The translations under genes were made by a program, and so were the position numbers. A stretch of DNA of 64,000 nt, taken from Streptacidiphilus jeojiense (GTDB lineage: Bacteria > Actinomycetota > Actinomycetes > Streptomycetales > Streptomycetaceae). Every line of letters starts with the position of its first letter. Within the stretch, counting starts at the first letter, position 1. Positions 45,826-54,902 of this stretch are shown in pieces. The stretch is taken from assembly GCF_000719095.1 (NCBI RefSeq), contig NZ_JOEH01000004.1:434001-498000 (forward strand), in the 5' to 3' direction. The notes under the pieces are model-generated. The model made no database searches. It was not told the DNA's origin and was given only the letters and a program-made list of their open reading frames with translations.

Positions 45826-46596
45826 TCAGCTGTGCTTCCAGGTCACCGTGAAGGCGTTGCCGCCGGAGAGGGCGGAGGTGGTGGCCTTGGTGGTGGAGCC
45901 GGAGGCCATGTTGATCTGGTCGGGGGAGAAGTTCCCGATCGGCTGGCCGTTGGCGGTGGCGCTGGTGAAGGACGCGGTGCCGAAGTTGGTCAGCGGCAGC
46001 ACACCGGAGCTGCTGGACGGGGCCTCGGCGATGACCTCGGCGGACGCCAGCGCGGCGCTGGCCAGGGTCTTGGTGACGGTCCTGCTCCAGCCCTGGGTGG
46101 TGTCCGAGAGCACCAGCTTGAAGGAGCCGCTGCCGCTCTCGGTGACCGAGGAGGTGAAGTGGTCGCCGGGCCGGACCGTGTTGGAGAAGTTCACCGGGTA
46201 GGCCGGGTACATCTCGTACCACGCGTAGTACTGCGGGGAGCCGCCGGAGCAGTCCACCTCGCTGCCGGTCTGCTCGACCGAGTTGCTGCCGTCGCCGTCC
46301 AGTCCGATCCAGAAGCTGGAGTAGGTGGTGGCGCTGGTGCACTTGCCGGTGGGCTGGACCCAGCTGGCGCTGACGCTGGTGAACTTGGCGCCGGTCGCGG
46401 CGTAGCCGGACCAGTTCGAGGACGTGCTGTTCCGTATTCCGCCTACCTGCGCGACCATGTGGTGGCCGGCCGGGGAGGACAGCTGCAGCGGCGCGTTGCT
46501 GAACGCGGGGGCCGCCACGGCCAGCCCGGGGGCGGCGGAGCCGAGGACGGCCAGCAGGCCGGCGGACAGGGCAGTGATGCGACGGGTCGTCGACAT
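45826..46596 (-). CDS. Secreted G1-family glutamic peptidase (eqolisin)
   Basis: 256 aa. Signal peptide TTRRITALSAGLLAVLGSAA ending near AVA-APA. Eqolisin marks: SSNWSGYAATGAKFTSVSAS with catalytic Gln in the following WVQP, FWIGLDGDGSNSVEQTG, YYAWYEMYPAYPVNF, and catalytic Glu in ASAEVIAEAPSSS. The family uses a Gln/Glu dyad and works at acid pH; first known in fungi, with bacterial members. Stands alone between terminators. Confidence 0.9.
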   Translation of the reverse strand: MSTTRRITALSAGLLAVLGSAAPGLAVAAPAFSNAPLQLSSPAGHHMVAQVGGIRNSTSSNWSGYAATGAKFTSVSASWVQPTGKCTSATTYSSFWIGLDGDGSNSVEQTGSEVDCSGGSPQYYAWYEMYPAYPVNFSNTVRPGDHFTSSVTESGSGSFKLVLSDTTQGWSRTVTKTLASAALASAEVIAEAPSSSSGVLPLTNFGTASFTSATANGQPIGNFSPDQINMASGSTTKATTSALSGGNAFTVTWKHS

Positions 46597-46695
46597 GGTG
46601 CTCCTTCTCGCGGTGGGGATCCCGATGTTGTCGGAGTACCGTCAAGGTAGCGGCTGCTGCCACCCCGCACAGTGGTTTAACAGAAATCCACACTG

Positions 46696-46736
46696 AAAAA
46701 CCTCGGCCCGGCGACGGTGACGTCGCCGGGCCGAGG
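46696..46736 (-). terminator. Intrinsic terminator of aceE
   Basis: CCTCGGCCCGGCGAC (46701-46715) pairs with GTCGCCGGGCCGAGG (46722-46736), 6-nt loop. On the minus strand it is followed by TTTTT, a classical rho-independent signal 37 bp past the aceE stop. Confidence 0.88.
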
Positions 46737-46772
46737 CCGGATACCGCGGGTGCTGAGGGAACTGACTGCAGG

Positions 46773-49523
46773 TCAGGCGTCTCCGCCGGCCGCGCCCGGG
46801 TGGGCCGCCGCCACGTCCAGCAGCTGGTAGCGGTCGATGGCCACCTTCAGCGCCGAGCGGTCGACCTTGCCCTGCTTGGCGAGCTCGGTGAGCACCGCCA
46901 GGACCACCGACTGGGCGTCGATGTGGAAGAAGCGACGGGCCGCGCCACGGGTGTCGGCGAAGCCGAAGCCGTCCGCGCCCAGCGACTGCCACTGGCCCGG
47001 GACCCAGCGCGCGATCTGGTCCGGCACCGCGCGCATCCAGTCCGAGACGGCCACGAAGGGACCCTCGGAGCCGCTCAGCTTCTTGGTGACGTACGGGACG
47101 CGCTGCTCCTCCTCCGGGTGGAGCAGGTTGAACTCCTCCACCGCGACGGCGTCACGGCGCAGCTCGTTCCAGGAGGTCGCGGACCAGACGTCGGCCTTGA
47201 CGTTCCACTCCTCGGCGAGGATCCGCTGGGCCTCCAGGGCCCACGGCACGCCCACGCCGGAGGCGAGGATCTGCGCCGGGATCTGGCCGCCGGTCGCCGG
47301 GGCGTACCGGTGCAGGCCCTTGAGGATGCCGTCCACGTCGACGTTCTCGGGCTCCGCGGGCATCCGCATCGGCTCGTTGTAGACCGTCATGTAGTAGAAG
47401 ACGTCCTCGCCGTGCGGGAACTCGGCGCTGCTGCCGTACATCCGGCGCAGGCCGTCCTGGACGATGTGGGCGATCTCGAACCCGAAGGCCGGGTCGTAGG
47501 CGACCACGGCCGGATTGGTCGAGGCCAGCAGCTGGCTGTGGCCGTCGGCGTGCTGCAGGCCCTCGCCGGTCAGGGTGGTGCGGCCGGCGGTGGCGCCCAG
47601 CACGAAGCCGCGGGCCAGCTGGTCGGCCATCTGCCAGAACTGGTCGCCGGTGCGCTGGAACCCGAACATCGAGTAGAAGACGTAGACCGGGATCAGCGGC
47701 TCGCCGTGGGTCGCGTAGGAGGAACCGGCGGCGATCAGCGAGGCGGTGCAGCCGGCCTCGGAGATGCCGTCGTGCAGCATCTGCCCGTTCGGCGACTCCT
47801 TGTAGGCGAGCAGCAGTTCGCGGTCCACCGACTCGTACAGCTGGCCCTGCGGGTTGTAGATCTTCGCCGAGGGGAACAGCGAGTCCATGCCGAAGGTGCG
47901 GTACTCGTCCGGGGCGATCGGCACGAAGCGCTTGCCGATCTCCTTGTCCCGCATCAGGTCCTTGAGCAGCCGGACGAAGGCCATGGTGCTGGCCATCTCC
48001 TGCTTGCCCGAGCCCTTCTTGAGCAGCTTGTAGGTGTCGTCGCCGGGGAGCTCCAGCTTGACCGGGCGCACCTTGCGGGTCGGCATGTAGCCGCCCAGCT
48101 CGCTGCGCCGGTCGTGCATGTACTGGATCTCCTCCGAGTCGCGGCCCGGGTGGTAGTAGGGCGGGTAGCCCTCGTCCAGCTGCTTGTCGGTGATCGGCAG
48201 GTGCAGCCGGTCGCGGAAGCGCTTGAGGTCCTCGGTGGTCAGCTTCTTCATCTGGTGGGTCGCGTTGCGGCCCTCGAAGTTGGGACCGAGGGTCCAGCCC
48301 TTGACGGTCTGCGCCAGGATCACGGTCGGCTGGCCGACGTGCTCGCGGGCGGCCTTGAACGCGGCGTAGACCTTGGCGTGGTCGTGGCCGCCGCGGCCCA
48401 GGTGCTGGATCTGCTGGTCGGTCAGGTCCTCGACCATCTTCCGCAGCCGCAGGTCGCCGCCGAAGAAGTTCTCCCGGATGTACGCGCCGGACTCGGTGGC
48501 GTAGGTCTGGAACTGGCCGTCCGGGGTGGTGTTCAGCTTGTTGACCAGGACGCCGTCGCGGTCCTGCGCCAGCAGCGGGTCCCAGCTGCGGTCCCAGATG
48601 AGCTTGATGACGTTCCAGCCGGCCCCGCGGAACTGCGACTCCAGCTCCTGGATGATCTTGCCGTTGCCGCGGACCGGGCCGTCCAGGCGCTGCAGGTTGC
48701 AGTTGACCACGAAGGTCAGGTTGTCCAGGTTCTCGCGGGCCGCGAGCGACAGCTGGCCCAGCGACTCCGGCTCGTCCATCTCGCCGTCGCCGAGGAAGGC
48801 GTAGACGTGCGAGTTGGAGGTGTCCTTGATGCCGCGGTCGCTGAGGTAGCGGTTCATCCGGGCCTGGTAGATCGCGCCCAGCGGGCCGAGGCCCATGGAG
48901 ACGGTGGGGAACTCCCAGAAGTCCGGCATCAGCCGCGGGTGCGGGTAGCTCGACAGGCCGTAGGGGGCCTTCGACTTCTCCTGGCGGAAGGCGTCGAGCT
49001 GCTGCTCGCTCAGTCGGTCCAGCAGGAAGGCGCGGGCGTAGATGCCGGGGGAGGCGTGGCCCTGGAAGAAGATCTGGTCGCCGGACTCGCCGTCGGCGTC
49101 CTTGCCCCGGAAGAAGTAGTTGAAGCCCACGTCGTACAGCGACGCGGAGGAGGCGAAGGTGGCGATGTGGCCGCCCACGCCGATACCGGGGCGCTGCGCG
49201 CGGGAGACCATCACGGCCGCGTTCCAGCGGGTCGCGTTGAGGACCTTGCGCTCGATCTCCTCGTTGCCGGGGAAGAACGGCTCGTTCTTGGTCGCGATGG
49301 TGTTGATGTAGTCCGTGCTGCGCATCTCGGGCACGGCGACACGCTTCTCGCGGGCGCGCTCGATGAGCCGCAGCATCAGGTAGCGGGCGCGTTCACGGCC
49401 CCGCTCGTCGATGGCGGCATCGAGCGATTCCAGCCACTCGCTGGTCTCCTCGGGATCGAAGTCCGGGACCTGGCTGGGCAGGCCGCCAATGATGATCGGG
49501 TTGCGATCGGATCCGGAAGCCAC
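46773..49523 (-). CDS. aceE: Pyruvate dehydrogenase E1 component, homodimeric
   Basis: 916 aa, thiamine-diphosphate enzyme decarboxylating pyruvate and passing the acetyl group to E2 lipoyl domains. ThDP motif: [17 protein letters not shown] ... [17 protein letters not shown]. Other marks: [53 protein letters not shown] and [16 protein letters not shown]. Length and order match the actinobacterial AceE. No E2 or E3 gene is near. Confidence 0.97.
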   Translation of the reverse strand: MASGSDRNPIIIGGLPSQVPDFDPEETSEWLESLDAAIDERGRERARYLMLRLIERAREKRVAVPEMRSTDYINTIATKNEPFFPGNEEIERKVLNATRWNAAVMVSRAQRPGIGVGGHIATFASSASLYDVGFNYFFRGKDADGESGDQIFFQGHASPGIYARAFLLDRLSEQQLDAFRQEKSKAPYGLSSYPHPRLMPDFWEFPTVSMGLGPLGAIYQARMNRYLSDRGIKDTSNSHVYAFLGDGEMDEPESLGQLSLAARENLDNLTFVVNCNLQRLDGPVRGNGKIIQELESQFRGAGWNVIKLIWDRSWDPLLAQDRDGVLVNKLNTTPDGQFQTYATESGAYIRENFFGGDLRLRKMVEDLTDQQIQHLGRGGHDHAKVYAAFKAAREHVGQPTVILAQTVKGWTLGPNFEGRNATHQMKKLTTEDLKRFRDRLHLPITDKQLDEGYPPYYHPGRDSEEIQYMHDRRSELGGYMPTRKVRPVKLELPGDDTYKLLKKGSGKQEMASTMAFVRLLKDLMRDKEIGKRFVPIAPDEYRTFGMDSLFPSAKIYNPQGQLYESVDRELLLAYKESPNGQMLHDGISEAGCTASLIAAGSSYATHGEPLIPVYVFYSMFGFQRTGDQFWQMADQLARGFVLGATAGRTTLTGEGLQHADGHSQLLASTNPAVVAYDPAFGFEIAHIVQDGLRRMYGSSAEFPHGEDVFYYMTVYNEPMRMPAEPENVDVDGILKGLHRYAPATGGQIPAQILASGVGVPWALEAQRILAEEWNVKADVWSATSWNELRRDAVAVEEFNLLHPEEEQRVPYVTKKLSGSEGPFVAVSDWMRAVPDQIARWVPGQWQSLGADGFGFADTRGAARRFFHIDAQSVVLAVLTELAKQGKVDRSALKVAIDRYQLLDVAAAHPGAAGGDA

Positions 49524-49905
49524 GCTGTTCCTTCACTGTCGGTCGAACTGAGGTGGTGTCGCGCCGCCTCCATCGTGGACCGCAGGTCGAGAAACGTCAT
49601 CTCTACCAGTGGGTAACCGGTTCGTGCCCTGGGATGTCTCCATCCAAAAGCTCCCCATTAGGGTGAAACCGGCCCAGCTGTGCAGACGGAACCCTGGGTG
49701 GGGGTCCTGGCTGCGACGTAGCGGCCCGACCGAAACCACGACGTTGTGGTGGTGGGAGGCTGGGGAGGGCCAATCAGGAACTCTACGCCCGGCTGAGCAG
49801 TGCTCCGGAACTGCTGTACGGGGAGTGAGGGGGCGGCGCGAGGGGTAAGTGAGTCGGCAATCCGCTGCGCGGATCCGCCGCACCGCTTGATACTGGGGCA
49901 AATGG

Positions 49906-49923
49906 GCGTGATGTGTGTCACGC
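49906..49923. promoter_or_regulatory. Crp-like binding site
   Basis: GCGTGATGTGTGTCACGC: 6-bp arms GCGTGA/TCACGC around TGTGTG. It fits the GTG-N6-GNCAC pattern described for Streptomyces Crp. About 140 bp before the DUF3052 gene and 380 bp before aceE. Confidence 0.45.
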
Positions 49924-50020
49924 TCGGCGGCGTGTCGCGTTGCGGCGCATCGTCGTCGGTACGGGATCGGGGAGCGGGTACTTGCGCTGAACGCCCCGCC
50001 CGTGTGGACTACGGCCACAG

Positions 50021-50041
50021 CCCTGCCTTCAGGAGGCAGGG
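50021..50041 (+). promoter_or_regulatory. 5' hairpin before the DUF3052 ribosome binding site
   Basis: CCCTGCCT (50021-50028) pairs with AGGCAGGG (50034-50041); the AGGAGG ribosome binding site starts 9 bases later at 50050. Could be a terminator-like or translational control stem. Confidence 0.35.
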
Positions 50042-50063
50042 TCGGATATAGGAGGCAATTCCC

Positions 50064-50510
50064 GTGAGCGCGACCGCGGACCCCGCGGAGGACAGGACCA
50101 ACCCGGCAAACCGGTTGGGATTCCAGCCCGGACAGGTGGTCCAGGAGCTCGGCTACGACGACGACGTCGACCAGGATCTGCGTGAGGCCGTCGAGGACCT
50201 CACCGGCAGCGAACTCGTCGACGAGGACTACGACGACGTCGCGGACGCCGTGCTGATGTGGTTCCGCGAGGACAGCGAGGACGGCGATCTCACCGACGCC
50301 CTCGTCGACGCCCAGGAGTACCTGGTGGAGGGCGGCCTGGTCTGGCTGCTCACCCCCAAGACCGGGCGTACCGGGCACGTCGAGGCCAGCGACATCGCCG
50401 AAGCGGCGCAGACCGCCGGCCTCTCCCAGACCAGCACCGTCGCCGTCAGCAAGGACTGGCAGGCGGTTCGGCTGGCCACCCCCAAGGCCGCCAAGGCAGG
50501 CCAGCGCTGA
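50064..50510 (+). CDS. DUF3052 family protein
   Basis: 148 aa, acidic soluble protein. RLGFQPGQVVQELGYDDDVD at the N-terminus, then DYDDVADAVLMWFREDSEDG, TDALVDAQEYLVEGGLVWLL and TPKTGRTGHVEASDIAEAAQ. A conserved actinobacterial family beside aceE in Streptomyces; function unknown. GTG start, AGGAGG 8 bases upstream. Confidence 0.88.
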   Translation: MSATADPAEDRTNPANRLGFQPGQVVQELGYDDDVDQDLREAVEDLTGSELVDEDYDDVADAVLMWFREDSEDGDLTDALVDAQEYLVEGGLVWLLTPKTGRTGHVEASDIAEAAQTAGLSQTSTVAVSKDWQAVRLATPKAAKAGQR

Positions 50511-50637
50511 TCGGCTGACGGCGTAACAGAGGGACCGACAGCTCAACACTGCGACGGCTCGCCGTACCGGCCGCCCGGCACCACGGGTTCGGCCGATACG
50601 GCGGGCCGTTGCGTTCTGCAACAGGCAGAATGCTGGG

Positions 50638-51567
50638 ATGGACCATCATCGCGGCGTCGCCACCGGGCCGCCCGGAGAACTCGCCGAGCGGACCCTGGGG
50701 GCCTGGGACGGGCTGCTGGAGCTGGCCCGGACGCTGCCGTCCGAGGGCCTGGGCCGGCTGGCGGAACTGGGTTCCTGGCCCGAGCGCCCGGTGCTGGCCC
50801 GGCTGATGGCCCAGGCCCGCGACTCCGCCGGCGGTCCCGCCCCGACGCCGCCGCAGGCACCGCCGTCCCAGGCGCCGCTGTCCGAGACGCCGCTGTCCGA
50901 GACGCCGCTGTCCGAGGCACCGCGGCAGGACCACTCCGACGAGCCCCCGGCCCGGGTCCTGGCAGCCTTGGACGAGGCGCGGCGCAGGATCGCCGAGGCG
51001 CTGGCCGAGGTCGAGCGGGAGCCCGGGCTGGCCCTGGTGGAGCTGGACTCGGCGCTGGGCCCGCTGCCGCTGCTCACCCAGATCCACGCCTCCGCCCACG
51101 AGGTCGCCCTGGCGGCCCTGGACTGTTTCCCGGACCGCGCCGCCGCGCGCGCCGGACTCTCCCCGGCGGTCACCGACGCCGCCGTCGCCGCGATGGTGGA
51201 CGTGGTCGGGGCACTGGCCCACCGGCAGGGGCTGCGCGCCGAGGCCGGGGTGTGGGGCGAGGGGACCAGCGGTTGGGTGTTCCGTGCCGACGCGCAGGGA
51301 TGGCGGACCGAGTCCGGCACCGGTGGCGGTCCCGGAGCCGACACCCCGGGGATCGAAGGGGCCGCGGCGACCGTGCTCGGCGTCCCGATCGGGCGGGCTG
51401 CGCTGCCCTCGCTGCTGGCCAAGGGGGAGATCCGGCTGCACCGGATCGGCGGGCTGATGGCGCTGGCCCCGCTGGTGGAGCAGGTGCCCGGGCTGCCCGG
51501 TGGCGCGCTGCTGCGGCGCGCGGTGGGTGTGGTGGGACTGCTCGGGCGGCTGCCCGGTCTGCGCTGA
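50638..51567 (+). CDS. Uncharacterised helical protein with a short repeat linker
   Basis: 309 aa, no firm family. Residues 10-65 (ERTLGAWDGLLELARTLPSE) and 100-210 (helical, IHASAHEVALAALDCFPDR) might be a DinB-like bundle, but this is weak. Residues ~78-92 are PLSET/PLSEA repeats. The rest is Gly/Ala/Leu-rich with AAATVLGVPIGRAALPSLLA. CAGAAT lies 6 bases before the ATG and no ribosome binding site is visible. Kept because of its length, position between two conserved genes and consistent GC-rich third positions. Confidence 0.6.
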   Translation: MDHHRGVATGPPGELAERTLGAWDGLLELARTLPSEGLGRLAELGSWPERPVLARLMAQARDSAGGPAPTPPQAPPSQAPLSETPLSETPLSEAPRQDHSDEPPARVLAALDEARRRIAEALAEVEREPGLALVELDSALGPLPLLTQIHASAHEVALAALDCFPDRAAARAGLSPAVTDAAVAAMVDVVGALAHRQGLRAEAGVWGEGTSGWVFRADAQGWRTESGTGGGPGADTPGIEGAAATVLGVPIGRAALPSLLAKGEIRLHRIGGLMALAPLVEQVPGLPGGALLRRAVGVVGLLGRLPGLR

Positions 51568-51717
51568 CCCGGACCGCCGCGCCGGCGCCGCACCGCAGCG
51601 GGTGACCTGGATGCGGGAGGGGCCGGACCCGGGTGGCAGGATGAGCGCGGGCACGACGTCCGCAAGGGTTCCGTCGGCGCTGAGCCGAGGGCCCGCAAGC
51701 ATCCCTGAGAGGTAAGC

Positions 51718-52176
51718 ATGGCTATCGAGGTCGGCACCGAGGCTCCGGACTTCGAGCTCAAGAACCAGCACGGTGAGCTGGTCAAGCTCTCCGACTTCCG
51801 CGGTGAGAAGAACGTCGTTCTGGTCTTCTACCCCTTCGCGTTCACCGGCGTCTGCACCGGCGAGCTCTGCAGCCTGGAGAAGGAGCTGCCGCAGTTCCAG
51901 AACGACGACGTGCAGATCCTGGCCGTCTCCAACGACTCGCCGTTCACGCTCCGCGTGTTCGCCGAGAAGGAGGGCCTGGAGTACCCGCTGCTGTCGGACT
52001 TCTGGCCGCACGGCGCAGCTTCCCGCGCCTACGGCGTGTTCGACGAGGAGAAGGGCTGCGCGGTGCGCGGCACCTTCGTCATCGACAAGGCCGGCGTGGT
52101 CCGCTGGACCGTCGTCAACGGCCTGCCGGACGCGCGCGACCAGCAGGAGTACCTGAAGGCGCTCGCCGCGATCTGA
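51718..52176 (+). CDS. ahpE: Peroxiredoxin, AhpE type
   Basis: 152 aa. Peroxidatic Cys in [15 protein letters not shown] (P-x3-T-x2-C), with a second Cys 4 residues later and another in [21 protein letters not shown]-terminal [20 protein letters not shown]. It reduces peroxides in the cytosol, likely with mycothiol or mycoredoxin as partner in actinobacteria. GAGAGG precedes the ATG. Confidence 0.92.
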   Translation: MAIEVGTEAPDFELKNQHGELVKLSDFRGEKNVVLVFYPFAFTGVCTGELCSLEKELPQFQNDDVQILAVSNDSPFTLRVFAEKEGLEYPLLSDFWPHGAASRAYGVFDEEKGCAVRGTFVIDKAGVVRWTVVNGLPDARDQQEYLKALAAI

Positions 52177-52347
52177 GCGGCGTCGCCCGGAAATCTCCGG
52201 TAAGACCCCTCGGTGGTGCGGCTTGCGGTATGCGTGATCCCGACATTTTAGGGAACTGGCCACTACGATCGATCCGTTGGCTGGACAGAAACCGCAACCG
52301 CACCAACGGGGGCACGGCGAAGTGCTCCCCCTGCATCTGGAGGACTC

Positions 52348-52923
52348 GTGGGTGTCAGCCTCAGCAAGGGTGGCAACGTCTCGCTCAGCAAGGAGGCGCC
52401 CGGCCTGACCGCGGTCCTCGTCGGCCTGGGCTGGGACGCTCGTACCACCACCGGCGCAGACTTCGACCTGGACGCCAGCGCCATCCTCACGTCCGAAACC
52501 GGCAAGGTCGTCTCGGACAAGGACTTCGTCTTCTACAACAACCTCAAGTCCTCGGACGGCTCGGTCGAGCACACCGGTGACAACACCACCGGTGAGGGCG
52601 AGGGCGACGACGAGGTCATCAAGGTGAACCTGGCGGCCGTCCCCGCCAATGTCGCCAAGATCGTCTTCCCGGTCTCCATCTACGACGCCGAGAACCGGCA
52701 GCAGAGCTTCGGCCAGGTCCGCAGCGCCTACATCCGGGTCGTCAACCAGGCCGGCGGCCAGGAGATCGCGCGCTACGACCTCACCGAGGACGCGTCCACC
52801 GAGACCGCCATGGTCTTCGGCGAGCTGTACCGCAACGGCACCGAGTGGAAGTTCCGGGCCATCGGCCAGGGCTACGCCTCCGGCCTGCGCGGCATCGCCC
52901 AGGACTTCGGCGTCAACGTCTGA
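52348..52923 (+). CDS. terD: TerD-family protein 1
   Basis: 191 aa, classical single-domain Ter[21 protein letters not shown] at the N-terminus, the calcium-binding [47 protein letters not shown], and [20 protein letters not shown] near the end. Cytosolic or membrane-associated calcium-binding protein linked with tellurite and other stress. GTG start with TGGAGGA. A near duplicate follows at 53033. Confidence 0.95.
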   Translation: MGVSLSKGGNVSLSKEAPGLTAVLVGLGWDARTTTGADFDLDASAILTSETGKVVSDKDFVFYNNLKSSDGSVEHTGDNTTGEGEGDDEVIKVNLAAVPANVAKIVFPVSIYDAENRQQSFGQVRSAYIRVVNQAGGQEIARYDLTEDASTETAMVFGELYRNGTEWKFRAIGQGYASGLRGIAQDFGVNV

Positions 52924-53032
52924 CGTCCAGGACGCCTTTCTCGTAGGCTGCCCGCGGCCGTCGTGCACGGCCGCGGGCAGCCGCGGGGCAAGCAGTACCG
53001 CAGCAGCAGGATTCCCAGGGAGGGAAGAACAG

Positions 53033-53611
53033 ATGGGTGTCACGCTCGCCAAGGGCGGCAACGTCTCGTTGTCCAAGGCCGCCCCCAACCTCACCGCCGT
53101 GCAGATCGGGTTGGGCTGGGAGGCGAGGGCGACCACCGGTGCCGACTTCGACCTGGACGCCAGCGCTCTGCTCTGCTCCAACGGCCGGGTGCTGGGGGAT
53201 GAGTACTTCATCTTCTACAACAACCTCAAGAGCCCCGAGGGCTCGGTCGAGCACATGGGCGACGAGCTCGTCGGCGGCACCGGCGCGGAGGACGACGAGG
53301 TCGTCAAGGTCAATCTGACCCAGGTCCCGCCGCAGGTCGACAAGATCGTCTTCCCGGTCTCCATCTACGACGCCGAGGCCCGGCTGCAGAACTTCGGCCA
53401 GGTCCGCAACGCCTACATCCGGGTACTGAACCAGGCCGACGGCGCCGAGTTGGCCCGTTACGACCTCTCCGAGGACGCCTCCAACGAGACCGCCATGATC
53501 TTCGGTGAGCTGTACCGCTACAACAACGAGTGGAAGTTCCGCGCGGTGGGGCAGGGGTACGCGTCCGGGCTCAGGGGGATCGCCCTAGACTTCGGAGTTA
53601 ACGTTCAGTAA
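53033..53611 (+). CDS. terD: TerD-family protein 2
   Basis: 192 aa, clearly a tandem duplicate of the preceding gene: [90 protein letters not shown]. Calcium ligands are kept. GGGAGGGAAG precedes the ATG. A 109-bp gap separates it from TerD 1. Confidence 0.95.
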   Translation: MGVTLAKGGNVSLSKAAPNLTAVQIGLGWEARATTGADFDLDASALLCSNGRVLGDEYFIFYNNLKSPEGSVEHMGDELVGGTGAEDDEVVKVNLTQVPPQVDKIVFPVSIYDAEARLQNFGQVRNAYIRVLNQADGAELARYDLSEDASNETAMIFGELYRYNNEWKFRAVGQGYASGLRGIALDFGVNVQ

Positions 53612-53732
53612 GAGAATCTTGCGGGCAGGGCGGGGATTGTCGGGGATCGCTCCCACGGCGTGACGGACACGGCGTGATGGGCGGTCCCCGCGACTGTGGC
53701 TGCGCGCGCTACAGAAAGGTTCAGGCCCCTCC

Positions 53733-54842
53733 GTGCTCCTCCGTACCTTCGGGTGGTCCTTCGGGATCACCCTGATCGGCCTCGCGGCTGCCGCGTATTT
53801 CTGGGGGGCGGACGGCTTCGGCGTCGTCCTGATCCTCTCTGTACTCGAGATCTCACTGTCCTTCGACAATGCCGTCATCAACGCCACCATCCTGAAGCGG
53901 ATGACGCCGTTCTGGCAGAAGATCTTCCTCACCGTCGGCGTGCTGATCGCCGTGTTCGGCATGCGCCTGGTCTTCCCGCTGCTGGTGGTGGCGCTCACCG
54001 CGCACATCAGCCCGGTCACCGTGGTGCAGCTGGCGCTGGACTCCACCAAGACCGAGGCCGGGCTGACCTACGCCCAGCACCTGGACGCCGCCCACCCCGC
54101 CATCGCCGCGTTCGGCGGGATGTTCCTGCTGATGATCTTCCTGGACTTCATCCTCGGTGAGAAGGAGATCCAGTGGCTCGAGTGGCTGGAGAAGCCGCTG
54201 GAGAAGATCGGCAAGTTGGACCAGCTGTCGGTGGTCGTCTCGCTGATCGTGCTGATGCTCTCGGCCCGCTTCTTCGCCGAAGGCGGCGCAGAGACGGTTC
54301 TGCTGGCCGGCGTCGCCGGGCTCACCACCTACCTGGCCGTGGGCGGTCTGTCCAACCTGTTCGAGGAGGCCGGCGAGGAGGACGAGGACGAGGACGAGGA
54401 GGGCGCCGAGGAGGCCGCGGCCGCCCCGGCCGCGAAGAACGGCAAGCCCGCCATCCTGGTCGCCGGCAAGGCCGCGTTCTTCCTCTTCCTCTACCTGGAG
54501 GTGCTGGACGCCTCGTTCTCCTTCGACGGCGTCGTCGGCGCGTTCGCCATCAGCCAGGACATCTTCCAGATCACCCTGGGCCTGGGCATCGGGGCCATGT
54601 ACATCCGCTCGCTGACGGTCTATCTGGTCCGCCAGGGCACCCTGGACGACTACGTCTACCTGGAGCACGGCGCGCACTACGCCATCGGCGCGCTGGCCAT
54701 CATCCTGATGGTCTCCATCAAGTACACGATCCCGGAGATCGTCACCGGCCTGATCGGCGTGGCCTTCATCGGCCTCGCCCTGCTCTCCTCGGTGCTGCGC
54801 AACAAGCGACTGGCAGCTGCAGGGGACGTCCCGGAGCTGTAG
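53733..54842 (+). CDS. DUF475/TerC-superfamily integral membrane protein
   Basis: 369 aa. Eight or so membrane segments in two TerC-like halves: EISLSFDNAVINATILKRM and EVLDASFSFDGVVGAFAIS carry the acidic residues proposed to bind metal. Between them is a soluble acidic loop (EEAGEEDEDEDEEGAEEAAA). It is the membrane partner of TerD proteins in stress-response loci. GTG start; the nearest Shine-Dalgarno (GAAAGG) is 13 bases off, so the start is less sure. Confidence 0.88.
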   Translation: MLLRTFGWSFGITLIGLAAAAYFWGADGFGVVLILSVLEISLSFDNAVINATILKRMTPFWQKIFLTVGVLIAVFGMRLVFPLLVVALTAHISPVTVVQLALDSTKTEAGLTYAQHLDAAHPAIAAFGGMFLLMIFLDFILGEKEIQWLEWLEKPLEKIGKLDQLSVVVSLIVLMLSARFFAEGGAETVLLAGVAGLTTYLAVGGLSNLFEEAGEEDEDEDEEGAEEAAAAPAAKNGKPAILVAGKAAFFLFLYLEVLDASFSFDGVVGAFAISQDIFQITLGLGIGAMYIRSLTVYLVRQGTLDDYVYLEHGAHYAIGALAIILMVSIKYTIPEIVTGLIGVAFIGLALLSSVLRNKRLAAAGDVPEL

Positions 54843-54902
54843 CGACCGCAGTACCAGCAGGACACCGATACCGATACCGCAGACCGTGGGGCCGTTCGAG
54901 CC

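Larger units (their letters stand above)
49524..50063. other. Divergent promoter region between aceE and the DUF3052 gene
   Basis: 540 bp without a supported gene. It holds the Crp-like site at 49906-49923 and the 5' hairpin at 50021-50041. Short frames here have no family resemblance. Confidence 0.5.

Noticed and set aside
46800..49616. 938-codon open frame on the plus strand opposite aceE
   Set aside because: Composition of a GC shadow; aceE on the other strand has full catalytic motifs.
50446..53211. 921-codon open frame on the minus strand
   Set aside because: Runs opposite four supported genes with good starts; no recognisable domain.
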